DNA of 64,000 nucleotides from Zantedeschia hybrid cultivar (lineage: Eukaryota > Streptophyta > Magnoliopsida > Alismatales > Araceae), in the NCBI GenBank assembly GCA_030544215.1, contig JARZZO010000002.1:60456650-60520649 (forward strand). The letters are read 5' to 3'. The translations under genes were made by a program, and so were the position numbers. Of the stretch, positions 1 through 12,045 are shown piece after piece (positions within the stretch are counted from its first letter, which is position 1; each line of letters starts with the position of its first letter). The notes beneath the pieces are model-generated. The model was not told where the DNA came from. It worked only from the letters and a program-made list of their open reading frames with translations, and did no database searches.

Positions 1-479
1 TATATAATGCAATTTGCAAAGTTACTATATGTTATGTTATGTAGAAGTTTGAATCCTACTGAGTGGTAAACTTAGAAGAGCTTTTGATTATCAATGTGCT
101 AGTTTGATGTAATAGGGAATGACGAGAGAATGATGTATTTTTCTTTATTTAGAGAGATTGAGAATTTAGATATTAATTAATGAATATTGTAATTGTAGAC
201 TTTGGTATTGGCTATGTTTTTGATATTATAGATTAATTGATAGTTATGGTATTTATTTAAATCACCTTGTGGTTATTTAGCTCTCATATATGTTTGTTAT
301 GATGGGATTTATTTCGAGATTACATAATCGGACTTTGAGTAAAAAGAAAAAAAAGAACCGTATATGAGACATAAGAATATGGTATCAGAGGATTTATGAG
401 AGTTTAAGCATCTACAGCCATCTAATCTTATGCCATACTAATTGATCTTAAGAGCTATGCTGAAGTTTAAGATTAGTGT
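1..479. other. Unassigned AT-rich DNA with a primer-binding-site-like motif
   Basis: No coding potential is visible. TGGTATCAGAG at 380-390 reads on the plus strand and matches the initiator-tRNA-Met primer binding site of plant LTR retrotransposons; GAGACA ends just upstream, at 371. This may be the LTR end and leader start of an older plus-strand element cut off by the Tekay LTR to its right. No second LTR is in view, so this is inference only. Confidence 0.3.
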
Positions 480-1130
480 GATCTTAGATTTAAATTAATA
501 ATTTGGATAATATAGTTTTGCGTTATGGCTAAGAGAGCTTATGCATGACCTTAACGCCTTATTTATGGTTCCTTCTCTTTCAAATATTACCTACGTAAAG
601 TCCGCTTAGTTGCAGAGTTAGACATCAACAGATAGAGTCTTAATCAACAAGTAAAGTAAATCTATTTACAACTAGAAAGTCAGATTTTCACATGTAGTGG
701 GTTTTCTCAACTAAAATCCCTTAAATTTGAATCTTTTAACGACTTAATTAGACAAAAATCATTTAAACAAAGTTACAGTCCTTTGTATCCTCTTTCCAAC
801 TATATCTACTATGTGAATTTTAGAATTTTTTATACGAAGTTATTACATCTCTAATATATTATTGTCACACAGTTTTCAGAGTCCAAAATTTGACTGTGTT
901 GGAAACCAATTAGTTTCGTAACTAGGTCACTAAGGATCTTATTGGATCTCATTGGATTTGACTAATGATTTATCAATTACAAATCTATTACTATATTATT
1001 GAATAAATATTAAACATGTTTAAATCATTTTAGTCCATTAATTGACTTACTACGCTTATTTAAATCTAATTAGACTTAATTAACGTTGGCCCATTAACAA
1101 GTTAATGGGTTTAAGATCTATGATATAACA
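480..1130 (-). repeat. 3' LTR fragment of outermost Tekay gypsy element
   Basis: This stretch aligns by eye, with many substitutions, to 55270-55923 at the far side of the window. Shared blocks include the region around 'gagtcttaatcaacaag' and the run of Ty3-like U3 sequence ending in ATAACA. In minus orientation it begins TGTTAT at 1130 and lies directly next to a polypurine tract, so it is the 3' LTR of the minus-strand element whose pol lies at 1145-4300. Left of about 480 the homology is lost, so the LTR is truncated or interrupted there. Confidence 0.8.
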
Positions 1131-1147
1131 TCATCTCTCCCTTAAAG
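1131..1147 (-). other. Polypurine tract of Tekay element
   Basis: The complement of tcatctctccctt is a purine-rich run immediately upstream, on the minus strand, of the TG that opens the 3' LTR at 1130. This is the expected site and composition for priming second-strand synthesis. Confidence 0.75.
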
Positions 1148-4100
1148 AAATTTTATCTTCGAAATTTAAATCAGCATATCTTACCAAATAAAGATGGATA
1201 CTTCTTCTTGTCTTCCTCGGTCTCCTAGATGGCTTCCTCTATAGAACAATTCTGTTATAAAACCATTAGCAGAGGAATTATCTTGACTCAAAGTACTTAT
1301 TTTTTACGGTCCAATATGCGAATTGGCTTTTCTTCATAAGATAAGTCTGGTTGCACCTCTAGTGTTTCATACTCAATCACATGAGATGGATCTTATGTGT
1401 ACTTTCTTAATATGCACACATGAAATACCATATGCACATTGGCCAATGCAGGTGGTAATGCCAGCTTATACAACACCTCGCCAACTCGCTGTAGAATCTC
1501 GAATGACCCAATGAATCTCGAACTCAATTTCCCCTTCTTGTCGAACCACATCACACCCTTAGTAGAAGACACCTCCAAGAGCACATGATCTCCCACTTCA
1601 AATAATAGCTCTTGCCTTCTGGTGTCAGCATAACTCTTTTGGTGACTCTGAGTAGTGAGTAATCTCTTTCTGATAATATCAATCTTCTCAAAATGGTCTT
1701 GTATAATCTATGATCCTATTAGGCTTCTTTGACCAACTTTAGACCAACAAACAGGTGATCTACATGGTCTGCCCATCTAATATGATGTCATCCTGATACT
1801 AGAATGATAATTGTTGTTGTATGCAAATTCAATCAAAGGCAACTGATCATCCCAGCTACCCTACCGCTCTAGGTTGAGAGCTCTCAACATATCCTCGAGC
1901 ATCTTTATAGTCTTCTTAGATTGACCATCGGTCTAATGATGTAAAGCATAACTAAATTTCAATTGTGTGCCCAACGCTTCCTATAAACTCTTCTAGAATT
2001 GAGCAGTGAATCTGAAATCCCTATCTGATATGATAGAAGTTGGCACGCCATGAAGTCGGATGATTTCATTAATATACAACCGGGTCAACTCTTCTAATGA
2101 TTGAGTCTTATGGATGGACAGAAAATGAGTAGACTTGGTTAGCTGATCTACAATCACCCATATCATTTCATACTTCTTCCTAGTCTTGGGCAAATTAGTA
2201 ATGAAGTCCATAATGAAATGCTCCCACTTTCATTGCAAAATTTGCATAGACTACAATGGACAAACAAGTTTCTGATATTCGACTTTCACTTGCTGACATG
2301 TTAAACATTTAGAAACAAAATCTATAATATCTTTTTTCATGCTTGACCACCAGAAATTCTACTTCAAATCTCTGTACATCTTTGTGCTCTCTAGATGTAT
2401 AGAGAATTCAGATTTATGAGCTTCAGCCATGAATTTTTTTCTTAACTTGTCACCATTCGGCACACATAACCTGTTGCCAAGTTGGATTCCTCCATCCGTA
2501 GCTTTCACCACATCATGCTTGCCTTTCATAACAAGAACAGACTAATTCTTCTCCTGAGCCTGGGATAATGCGATCAATTAGAGTAGACCGAATAATCAAC
2601 TACATCATATACGACCTCGCACTGTGTACATGAGGTGTGGCTTCAATAGCATCTTTCATCTTTCCACTCTAAGTATAACTGTAAAGCAATAAGCTTTCTA
2701 CTCAACCCATCAGCTACCACATTCGTCTTGCTTGGGAAATAGTTCAAAGTGAAATTATAATATTTTAAAAACTTCACCCAACACCTCTATCTTAGATTGA
2801 GATCCTTCGGTGAGAATATGTATTTCAGGCTCTTGTGGCCAATGAACACCTCAAATTGAGCTCCGTAAAGATAATGCCACCATATCCTCAATGCATGAAC
2901 CACAGTGGCTATCTCCAGATCATAAGTAAGATAATTATGTTCATGGTCTTTCGATTGTCTCGATGCATATGCTATAACCTTGCCATGTTGCATAAACACA
3001 CATCCGAGATCCTTGTGTGAAGCATCTGCATAAACCACAAAGCCATCAATCGCACTCAATAAAGTGAATACCGGAGCAGTGGTCAGTCTCTTCTTCAACT
3101 CTTAAAAACTTTGCTCGCATTCTGCTGAATATAAAAATTTTGCGCATTTGTGTGTCAGTTTAGACATAGGAACAACCAATGTAGAGAATCCTTCAATAAA
3201 TCTTCTGTAATATCTACCCAAACTTAAGAAACTCTTGATCTTAGTAGCAGTCTTCGAAACTTTCCATTTCATAACAGCCTCCACTTTAGCCGGATCTAGA
3301 GAAACTCCATCCTTGAAAATAATATGCTCCAAAAAAATGTACATGCTTGAGCCAGAGCTCATAGTTGCTGAATTTGGCATACAATTAGTGAGTTCTAAGA
3401 ATCTCTAGCATAATCTTCAAATGCTCCCTGTGTGCCTCCTCACTTAGACAGTAAATCGGAATGTCATCAATAAAACCACCACAAATTGGTCAAGATACGG
3501 CTTAAAGATTCTATACATCAAATCCATATACGCAACAGGGGCATTAGTTAGCTCAAAAGGTATAACCAAGAACTCATAATGACCATACCTGGTGCGGAAA
3601 GCCGTTTTTGGAATGTCTTCATCATTGATCCGCAATTGGTGACAACCAGATCGAAAATCAATATTGGAGAAGACCTTGGATGATTGCAACTGATCAAACA
3701 AACCCTCAATCCTTGGAAATGGTTACTTGTTCTTGGTGGTGACTTGATTGATCTTTGCAATAATCAATGCACAACTACATCAACCCATCCTTCTTTTAGA
3801 CGAATAACACTGGTGCACCCCATGGTGACACAAATAGACATATGAAGCCCTTGTCCAAAAGTTCTTGCAATTGCTTCTTCAATTATGTCAACTCAGTAAG
3901 GGCCTCTTTCGAAATAGGTCTATCCCTGGGATAAGATCAATGGTAAAATCGATTTGTAGTAGGCATCACGGTAGATCATTAGGGAGTACATCGACAAAGT
4001 CCCGAATCACCTCGATGTCTTGCACTGTCTTGGCAATGTCGTTATCAACCACCACACTGGCCAAGAATACCCCATCTTGCTAATCAGCCTCTTTGTCTTC

Positions 4101-4300
4101 CTTATAGAGACAAATCTCCTACCTAACTTATGCCTTGGATATTGAAAACAGAACTCCTCTACAAGAGGTCCTTGGAATATAATCCTTTTTCTACAATCGT
4201 TCAATAAGACGTTATGCTTTTCCAATAAGTCCATTCCCAATATGACATCGAAATATGTCATGTTGATGATAGAGGCTTCTGTAAACATATGTCTTTCATG
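1145..4300 (-). pseudogene. Decayed Ty3/gypsy Tekay (Del) pol with chromodomain
   Basis: Broken fragments read on the minus strand from high to low coordinates in gypsy order. Protease tail (about 4007-4288, ILGMDLLEKHNVL), RT (3444-3701, with FSNIDFRSGCHQLRI), RT thumb/connection (3102-3380), RNase H (2787-3098, VVYADASHKDLG and the SKDHEHNY region), integrase core (1993-2211, MDFITNLPKTRK and IISDRDFRF), integrase C-terminus (1393-1596, ending FHVCILRKY). Just downstream, about 1205-1392, translation gives DPSHVIEYE and EEKPIRILDRK, typical of the Tekay/Del chromodomain. Stops and frameshifts separate all parts. Gag and the primer site are not recognisable between 4300 and the LTR. The element is old and non-autonomous. 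Superfamily call is firm; the lineage rests on the chromodomain text. Confidence 0.85.
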
Positions 4301-4976
4301 ATTCTGTGGTTAGTCAAGCAATAGTAATAGGTCAAATTCTCCATGACTTAGTAAATCCATGGGTGGTACATAATCCCTTCTCTAACTTGCTCTCCGCTTT
4401 AAAAAGGGTGAGACTAATCCTAGTTATACTTTGAATTTCTAAGTTTACTTATTGAAACCAGTTATACTTAAAATCTGTAATTCCATACCCCAACCATCCT
4501 AGCCTTATCCTGAACACCCAACAAAGCTTAATTAATCCTTATATCTAAAGATTTATCCTACTCATACTATCTTATCCTTACACTCAGATCAATTTGTATG
4601 ACTTAAGATCAGATGGTAATGGTTAATGTTCTCTCATGATTTATATGTTCTGAAATCACATTGTTATGCCCTGATCTAGTCCAATCATTCGGACTCACTT
4701 CGTATTCAAGTTACGTAACTAAGGACTCAAATAACATATAAATTTGAAATGAAAGATGATAGACAAATAATCAAATAATAAACATGCCATTTACCATCAA
4801 ATAAATCTATATATTTTATTATATTGCCATAACCAAGATCCTCAAATTCATCAAATATGCAGTAGAATAAAATCTCTCAACTCACTAAGAAATATAAAAA
4901 TACATATCCTCTCTTAAATTCCTACTGCATCAAATCTAAAACAAATAGTAAAATTAATCCTAGATAACCTTCTGAA
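4301..4976 (-). repeat. Inner part of Tekay 5' LTR, split by copia A
   Basis: Non-coding AT-rich DNA lying directly against the left end of copia A. Its continuation at 54019 begins with sequence that also looks like LTR, so with 54014-55923 it should form the 5' LTR (minus orientation). I cannot place the boundary with the internal region: no primer binding site is seen and gag is missing, so an internal deletion probably joined protease to LTR. CTGAA at 4972-4976 is the left target-site copy of copia A. Confidence 0.55.
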
Positions 4977-6498
4977 TGTTGGGAATCGTCGGAACGTAGC
5001 GGAAATATAAAACGATTCTATGTATCAGATTGTTGGGGTAGAAAAACGGACTAAATAAAATATACGAGAAGAACAGTTCTTCACCTTTGGGGTGTTTCGA
5101 ATCTCCTATGGATTGAACCATTTCGGTAATCGCGCAGGCGCACGATCTCCAGAGGTATCCACATGAGCTCCCGACGCAGACGCGATTTCCTCCTCGACTT
5201 GAGTATTTCGACCCGATCTCAAATCCACCATGCAGTTGAAAAGAGAGAGGGATCTATCTTTCTTCAAGAGAGAGAGAGAGAGAGAGGAGAGAGAAAACTC
5301 CAAAGGTGTAGTGTACGTATCCCTCCACCACCCACCCCTTGGCCTCAGATAAGGCCAAGGATTAATTCTCATGATTATCCAAGAGCTTGGCCTTGGATAA
5401 TTCTCCATTTAATATTCATGTTTATCCTACGGCTTTTCACAAAAATCTAGATAAATATAATATTTAACATCTCTCACCGCCTTAACAGAAATCTTATGTG
5501 TGTGACCCTCTAGGCCCATATATCAGTCTGGTTTCAGGCCCACTAAACTTAGAATTAATTCTGAAGTTTAGTATTTATTAATCATCATATGTTAAATAAT
5601 TCATTCAATAAATAAGTGGTTTATCATCCGATGATTAATCCACTTGACCTTCTGACCATGAACGACACCAAACACTACCTCATGATCGCAGAAGATATAA
5701 GAGATATTGTTCCCTTTATTTGAACCTTTCTTATGCAGATACAACACAGATAAAATCGTTTACTCATCCAGTGTCCCAATAACGTATGGGTATGGTTTCA
5801 TAGTCAAACCCTTTATCGCATTATTAAGATGGATTCCAGTATTCATTTAAGTTCTAGAAAGACATCTCTTTCAGTTGACTCTGGCCAGGAATTGTGTACA
5901 CATCCATAGGACATTCTCTCTCCAGTGGTATACCAAGAGTGAGTGATCCCCTGTTGTTCACTCAATTACCTTCGCAAGCTTTCTGCTGTGTCTGAGAGAC
6001 TGACTATCGTGGACTTAATAGTTAAAGCCCACAAGCCAAAGAATCAAGTCACAATGGTCTACAAGCAAGGTATCATTGGTGACTCAGGTCAAAGGATCAA
6101 TTGCGCTACTGCAACGATTGAATTTCCTGGTTGACTATTAGGTATAATGATCATCTAGGAATTCTTATTCGGATCTGTTCAGTGAACTCATTCTCTAATG
6201 AGCACCCATACGTTTGTCTTACTGTCACCACACGAGTGAATGTGAGATCATTCACCCTCATCGGATATTTAACGTCCAATTCAAATATCCTATGATCGAG
6301 AACTGTTTAAGACAAATGACTAAGAATATTAATCTCACTATCATGATCTCATCATGATTCAATATCCTATACATTTGTCTACGGACCTTTATTATAATAG
6401 TTAATTTGGGAGAACTATATATGAAGAAATGATTGCCTTTGTTAATATTCAGAATTAGAATGTACAAAGATTGGCTTTAAGGCCATCCAATTCTATCA
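4977..6498 (-). repeat. 3' LTR of copia A (1.52 kb)
   Basis: Homologous to 52427-54013 over its whole length, with scattered substitutions and small indels. It reads TG...CA in both orientations. Compared with the 5' LTR it lacks a 16-bp stretch, after 'ggcctc' near 5346, that contains the TATA box of the other copy. The polypurine tract abuts its right end. Confidence 0.92.
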
Positions 6499-6509
6499 TT
6501 CTCCCACTT
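6499..6509 (-). other. Polypurine tract of copia A
   Basis: The complement of ttctcccactt is AAGTGGGAGAA, immediately before the 3' LTR on the minus strand. The same AAGTGGGAGA run precedes the LTR of copia E at 30949. Confidence 0.9.
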
Positions 6510-7839
6510 GGACTAAAGCAAATCACCCATGTGTATAAGTCCCATAGAATTAAGGTGACGTTCTAAATTGTTTTGAGACAATGGGTTAGTTACTCCAAGT
6601 GCAAAGATGAACTTTTTCATCCAAACCGCCTCTTTAGCCGCTTGAACTGCAGCAATGTATTCTGCTTCGGTTGTCGAATCTGTAGTTGTTTCTTGTTTGG
6701 AACTTTTCCAACTCACTGCACCTTCATTTAGCATGAACATAAATCCAGACATGGATTTGTTGTCATCCATATCCGATTGGAAGATCGATTCAATAAACCC
6801 TCAAAGTTCCAAGTTGTTTCCTCCATAGAAGAGATATAGATCCTTAGTTCTTCTCAAGTATTTAAGGATACATTTCACCGCCTTCCAGTATTTCTCACGT
6901 GGAACAGTATGATATCTGCTAGTGACACTTAATGGATGTGCCACATCAAGACTAGTACAACATTGTATACATGATAGATCCTTTTGCGGAAGCATAAGGA
7001 ACTTTATCCATGTATGTTTTCTCTTCAGGTGTCTTGGGAGACATTCCTTTGGAGAGATAAATTCCATGTCTCTTCGGAATGAGACCTCTCTTAGAATTTT
7101 CTATGCCAAACCTTTTGACAATGGTGTTTATGTACATGGATTGGGATAATCCAAGCATACTTTTGGATCTATCTCTATAGATCCTTATTCCCAGAATATA
7201 AGATGCTTCTCCCAAATCCTTCATAAAGATGTTCTTGGATAACCAAATCTTTACTGATGATAACATTCTTACATCATTCCCAATGAGTAGAATGTCATCA
7301 ATGTAAAGTACTAGAAAGGTAACTGCACTCCCACTGGTCTTCTTATAAAGGTTCATCTTCATTCTTAATAAAGTCATAAGATTTGATTGCTTCATCAAAT
7401 CTTAAGTTCCAAGTTCGGGATGCCTGCTTTAATCCATAAATGGATCTTTGCAACCTGCATACCTTACTTGTATACTCTTTGTAAGTAAATCATTCAGGTT
7501 GTATTATATACACCTCTTCCTGAAGGTTCCCGTTATAGAACACTGTTTTCACATCCATTTGCCATATTTCATAATCATATAATGCAACAATGGTAAGAAA
7601 TATTTTGATTGACTTAATCATGGTAACTAGAGAAAAGTTTCATCATAGTCAATTCTTTGTCTTTGATGATACATTTTCGCTACCAGTCTTACCTTGTAAG
7701 TGTCAATCTGTCCATCTACCCCGATCTTTCTTTTAAAGATCCATTTACTACCAATAGATACCATACCTTCTAGCAAATTAACCAAGTTCTAAACTTGGTT
7801 CGCATACATAGACTGAATCTCTGAATTCATTACTTCTTG
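6510..7839 (-). pseudogene. Copia A reverse transcriptase and RNase H remnants
   Basis: Minus-strand fragments. RNase H tail 6513-6770 (SGFMFMLNEGAVSWKSSKQ, then TTEAEYIAA). RT with its catalytic YIDD (within LVLYIDDILLIGND) and the LGEASYILGI block at 6952-7398. Connecting piece 6801-7067 in a shifted frame. Between 7399 and 7839 no long frame is open, but the minus strand still reads RLQRSIYGLKQASR near 7400-7450, the conserved copia RT motif. Several frameshifts and stops make it non-functional. It acts in cDNA synthesis in virus-like particles when intact. Confidence 0.88.
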
Positions 7840-9112
7840 TCATTTCTCTAATTCTTGACTATTCATAGCATCTTGGTAGGTTTGAGGATCATCATCCTCT
7901 TTTAAGTGCACTATTGGTTTGCCGTCATCGATATGTCCAACATATCTTTCAGACTGCTTAGGCACACTACCAGATCTACGAATTTCTTGTGTATGAACAA
8001 GTTCTTGAGTCAATGGCTCATCAGATGAGTCAGCATTGATTTGTGAGTCTGAAATTTCTTCCTGTTCTATCTTACTCTCACTGTCTTCTTTTAAAAGATA
8101 TTCTTTTTCTAAGAAGACAGCTATTTTTGCGACAAACACCCTTTGATCGCTAAGCTGATATAAATAATATCCAAAAGTTTCTTTTGGATATCCCACAAAC
8201 CTACATTTTTCTGTCCTCAAATCCAATTTATCTGGATCATGTCTTTTGATATGTGAAAGATAACCCCATATTCTAACATACTTAAAATATGCCTTCTTAC
8301 CTTTCCATATGTCATATGGAGTAGAAGATACTAACTTATTAGGAACTTTGTTCAATAGATATGCAGCAGACAGTAGTGCATATCCTCATAAAGAAATTGG
8401 AAGTTTAGCATAACTCATCATTGATCGTACCATATCTAATAGAGTACGATTTCTCCTTTCCGATAAATCATTTAACTGTGGTGTATAGGGAGGAGTTCAT
8501 TAGGACAGAATACCATTATTCTTTAGATATTGCGTGAATTATGTACTTAAGTATTCACCCCCTCAATCAGATCGAAGAGTCTTAATACTCTTTTCAATTT
8601 GGTTCTTAACTTCATTTTTAAATTTTTCATGACTTCTGACTTATATTTCATTAAATATATGCAGCCGTATCTTGAGAAATCATCTGTAAATGAAACAAGT
8701 ATGAATAACCACCCATAGCATGAGTAGACATTGGACCACAAACATCACTATATATTAGTTCCAATAATTCCTTAGCTCTTTCTCTATGTCCAGAAAATAG
8801 AGCTTTAGTCATTTTTCCCATGAGATAAGCTTCACAAGTTGCAAATGATTCATAATCAAATGGATCAAGATATCCATTCTTTTGAAACTTAATGATCCTA
8901 TTCTCATTTATATGAACGAGCCCACAATGCCATAGGTATGATTTATTCACATATTTATATATTTGTTCAAGAGACTTATTTACTAGACATACATCATATG
9001 CAATATCAAGTAAATACAAACCATTTAATAAATATCCAGAAACAAACAATTTGTCTCTTAGATAAATAGAACAACCATTATTCTCTAGTTTCATTGAATA
9101 TCCTTCTCTATT
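7840..9112 (-). pseudogene. Copia A integrase remnant
   Basis: Minus-strand pieces. GAG-pre-integrase and zinc region at 8651-9094 (HCGLVHINENRI, a degenerate H-H/C-C finger; ELLELIYSDVCGPM opens the catalytic core). Part of the core at 8547-8741 (SFTDDFSRYGCIYLMK). The distal part at 7840-8355 (NKVPNKLVSSTPYDIWKGKKAYFKY and GYLSHIKRHDP). Frames are broken between the pieces. When intact the enzyme joins cDNA ends to host DNA. Confidence 0.87.
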
Positions 9113-9642
9113 TTAACAAGAAATCGAAATGATATTTCTAATAATAGTTGGAACATAATAACAATCTTTAAGTTCCAATATGTCTCCTAATGGCATCTTG
9201 AGTCTTGCTGTCCCCATAGCTATTGCAGCAACCTTTGCTCCATTTCCAACTCTCAGATCTACGTCTCCGCAATTCAATCTTCTTTTACTTGTTAGCACCT
9301 GCAAGTTATTTCAAATATGATAAACACATCCAATATCTAATATCCAAGATGTAGATTCTCTATAAAACAAGTTAAAATCAATCATGAGTATACTTGAAGG
9401 TTCACCAAGCTTCTCCTTTGCTTTTTCTGCTAGATAAATCTTGTAGTTTTTCTTCCAGTGTCCTTCTTTATGGCAATGAAAATACTGACCTTTATCATTG
9501 ACTTTTGCTTTGTCCTTTTTCACAGCTAGTTTGGTTTTCACTGGCTTCTTACACTTTCCTTTCTTAAAGGTTTGTCCAACTTTCCTTTTCTTGTTGGTCT
9601 TACCAACAAGCATAACATGTGGCTTATCTTTTTGGATAGTGT
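9113..9642 (-). pseudogene. Copia A gag C-terminus and protease start
   Basis: The frame at 9311-9640 holds a basic gag tail, a zinc-knuckle relic (FHCHKEGHWKK) and the start of the aspartic protease (WILDIGCVYH). In the knuckle the first and last cysteines are tyrosines, and the protease reads D-I-G where copia has D-S-G; all fit G-to-A or similar point decay. 9113-9304 carries the rest of the protease. The gag frame is cut at 9642 by element B; its upstream half is at 49365-49949 in the same strand and order. Confidence 0.88.
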
Positions 9643-11966
9643 TGTCGTACATTTTTTTGGAATGCACTTGATCTTGATATTTAATTTTAAATTTAAATTT
9701 GTATTTATGCGTTTTACCTGAATCAATCAGATGATTGCGTTGTTCTTAGACCCGATCCCGCTACCCATAAATGGAATAGCGTTAATTACATCCTCCTAAG
9801 AGGAAAATCCTTGATTAATCGTCGGAAGATTAGAATAACACCCTTTAAAAATGATATAAATAAAATATACAAGATTGCATTTCAAAAATGAATGAATTTC
9901 AGTTTTTACTTAAGAAAAAAACTCATTTTTTAGTTTTAGAGTTAAGACTGCGCAGGGGTGCGCAGACTCAGCTGGCTTTTTATTTTATTTGATTATTCTT
10001 TGGAAAATATGGAAAAAAGATTTGATTTCTTGATTTTTTATTTAATGGATAATGATGAGAGACATTTTTTAGACTTTTTGGATTGATATGTATGGGTATA
10101 TTGAAGATTTATTTGAGTTTTATGTTTAGAAATGAATTTAAGGTTGAGTCTGCGCAGGGGTGCGCAGACTCATTTGTTGTTGATGAGAATGCTTGTATTT
10201 GTTTTTATTTTTGATTTGCAAGAGGAGTAGAAATCCTTTTCATAACATTTTGATTGGGATGATTGATATTTTTTATAGGAATCATGATTTATAATTTGAA
10301 TGTCAATTTGATTGCTTTTTATTGACAAGAAAGACTCATTACCATTCTTTATTGTATTTTTTCAAATTTGAAGTGAAGAGGCTTTGGATTTGATTTGCCA
10401 AGTATAAAAAATATTTTTTATGTTTTCTTATTTGATTTCAGTGAAAAATACTTCAGGAATTTATGCTTTTTATGTTTTGAATTTGTAGGTTTTGAAGGAT
10501 GAGCAAGGTGTGTAAACTTAATTGAAGTAAGACCTCTTTTAAGTATTTTTTATATTTTGCAAAAAGGCAACTGAGTTTTATTTGATTTTTTGACTTACAT
10601 GAAGTATATAGTTTTATCTTAGAGTTTTTAATTTAATTTACAGAGTTTTAAAGCTTAAAAACCTTAGATTTCATCAATTAAGGGCTGAGTCTACACAGGG
10701 GTGCGTAGACTCATCAGTTACTAGGCAGATTTTACATTTTTTAGATTTTTGTAAAGACAATTTTGAGTTTTTATTCGATTTTTTATGACTTTTAGAAAGA
10801 ATCAAGTTTTTATCTGAAGTTTTAGTTTTGATTTAGAGATGATTTAAGGTTGAAAATTTAGATTTCATGCATTAAAGGTTAAGTCTGCGCAGGGGTACAC
10901 AGACTCATTTGTCATAAAGTTTCTTTTAATATATTTTTATTTTTTCATAAGGACAATTTAGGGTTTTATTGGGGTTTTTGACTTACAGGAAGTATTAAGT
11001 TTTAATTTGAATTTTTCGGTTTAATTTGGAAAGAATTTGAGGCTGAAAACTCAGTTATAGGGAATTTGGACTGAGTTTGCGCAACGGTGCGTAGACCCAT
11101 TTGTCATCAACTTGTTTTAAATAGTTTTTTGCAATTTTTTAAGAACAACTTGGTGCTTTTCTTTTATTTCCTGATTAATAAGAATAAATTTGATTTTTAG
11201 AGAGTTTTAGATCATCTTGAAGTGAATGGGAACTTGATTTATTGTTTTTTATGAATTTTAGGGATGAGTCTGCGCAGGGTTGCGCAGACTCATTTGTCAC
11301 CAACTTGTTTTAAGTGGTTTTCTGCAATTTTTTTAAGAACAACTTAGTGTTTTTCCTTGGTTTCCTGCTTTATAAGAATAAATTTGATTTTTAGAGAACT
11401 TTAAATCATCTTGGAGTGAATTGAAAGTTGATTTTTTTTTTTATGACTTTCAGGGTTGAGTCTGCGTAGGGATGTGCATACTCAAGTCTGAACTGTGAAT
11501 TTCTTTTTTGTGAGTTTTTGTTTTGGATTTCTGACAGGATAACTTGATTTTTTTTTTTTTTTTGATGATGATTTACAGGTTTGGAGATGAGCACAAGCTT
11601 CAGGGGCCAAAAGATGAAGGTTTAGCCATTTGGTTGAAGCGCAGACTCAAGTTAATGAAGATTTTGAGCAAGATTCTTATAAAGATAAAACTTCCTGAGA
11701 TTGGGGAGAATTTCAAGGCTTTCAATATGTTGGAGGAGCTTACAAGTGGTTTTCCAAATGATGGAATCTTTAGAGGTCCAGGGACAAGACTTGTAGAAAA
11801 TGGGATTGAGTCTGCGCAAGGGTGTGCAAACTCAACTGAACTTGTAATTTTTTCTTTATTTTTGAGGGGATTTGGACCCTTTTTATAACTGGATTATTTA
11901 TTTAAATGAAATGGAGTATTTGATATGTGATTTCAAGAGATTTGTGCAATTTAATTTACTGTTTAT
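9643..11966 (-). repeat. 3' LTR of element B, left part
   Basis: Aligns to 43822-46146 nearly end to end, with more substitutions and indels than the LTRs of D show. It continues after the insertion of D at 28515-28850. It carries eight copies of the B hairpin word, starting at 9944, 10146, 10687, 10881, 11073, 11266, 11458 and 11808. TTTAT at 11962-11966 is the left target-site copy of element D. Short open frames such as 11544-11888 are incidental. Confidence 0.92.
9944..11833. repeat. Eight dispersed hairpin words in B left LTR
   Basis: A 26-bp word made of the arms GAGTCTGCGCA and TGCGCAGACTC around a GGGG loop. Perfect at 10146-10171; one to a few changes at the other seven sites. Spacing is about 180-540 bp, so these are dispersed copies and not one tandem array. 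Intervening DNA is AT-rich and unlike the GC-rich word. Confidence 0.9.
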
Positions 11967-12045
11967 TGTGGACACGCTAATTTTGACGTCATTTTGAGTA
12001 AATTTCATATAATATAATAATGCCTCAGAATGGTTTGATATTTAA
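11967..12045 (+). repeat. LTR stub of element D (79 bp)
   Basis: Identical to the first 79 bp of the full LTR at 13800 except for one base (12028). It ends in TTTAA, which is shared between LTR position 79 and the internal sequence at 25300, where the homology switches. Confidence 0.92.

Noticed and set aside
380..390. Initiator-tRNA-Met primer site as proof of another element
   Set aside because: The motif is good, but no LTR pair or coding sequence in that orientation is in view; left as a low-confidence note.
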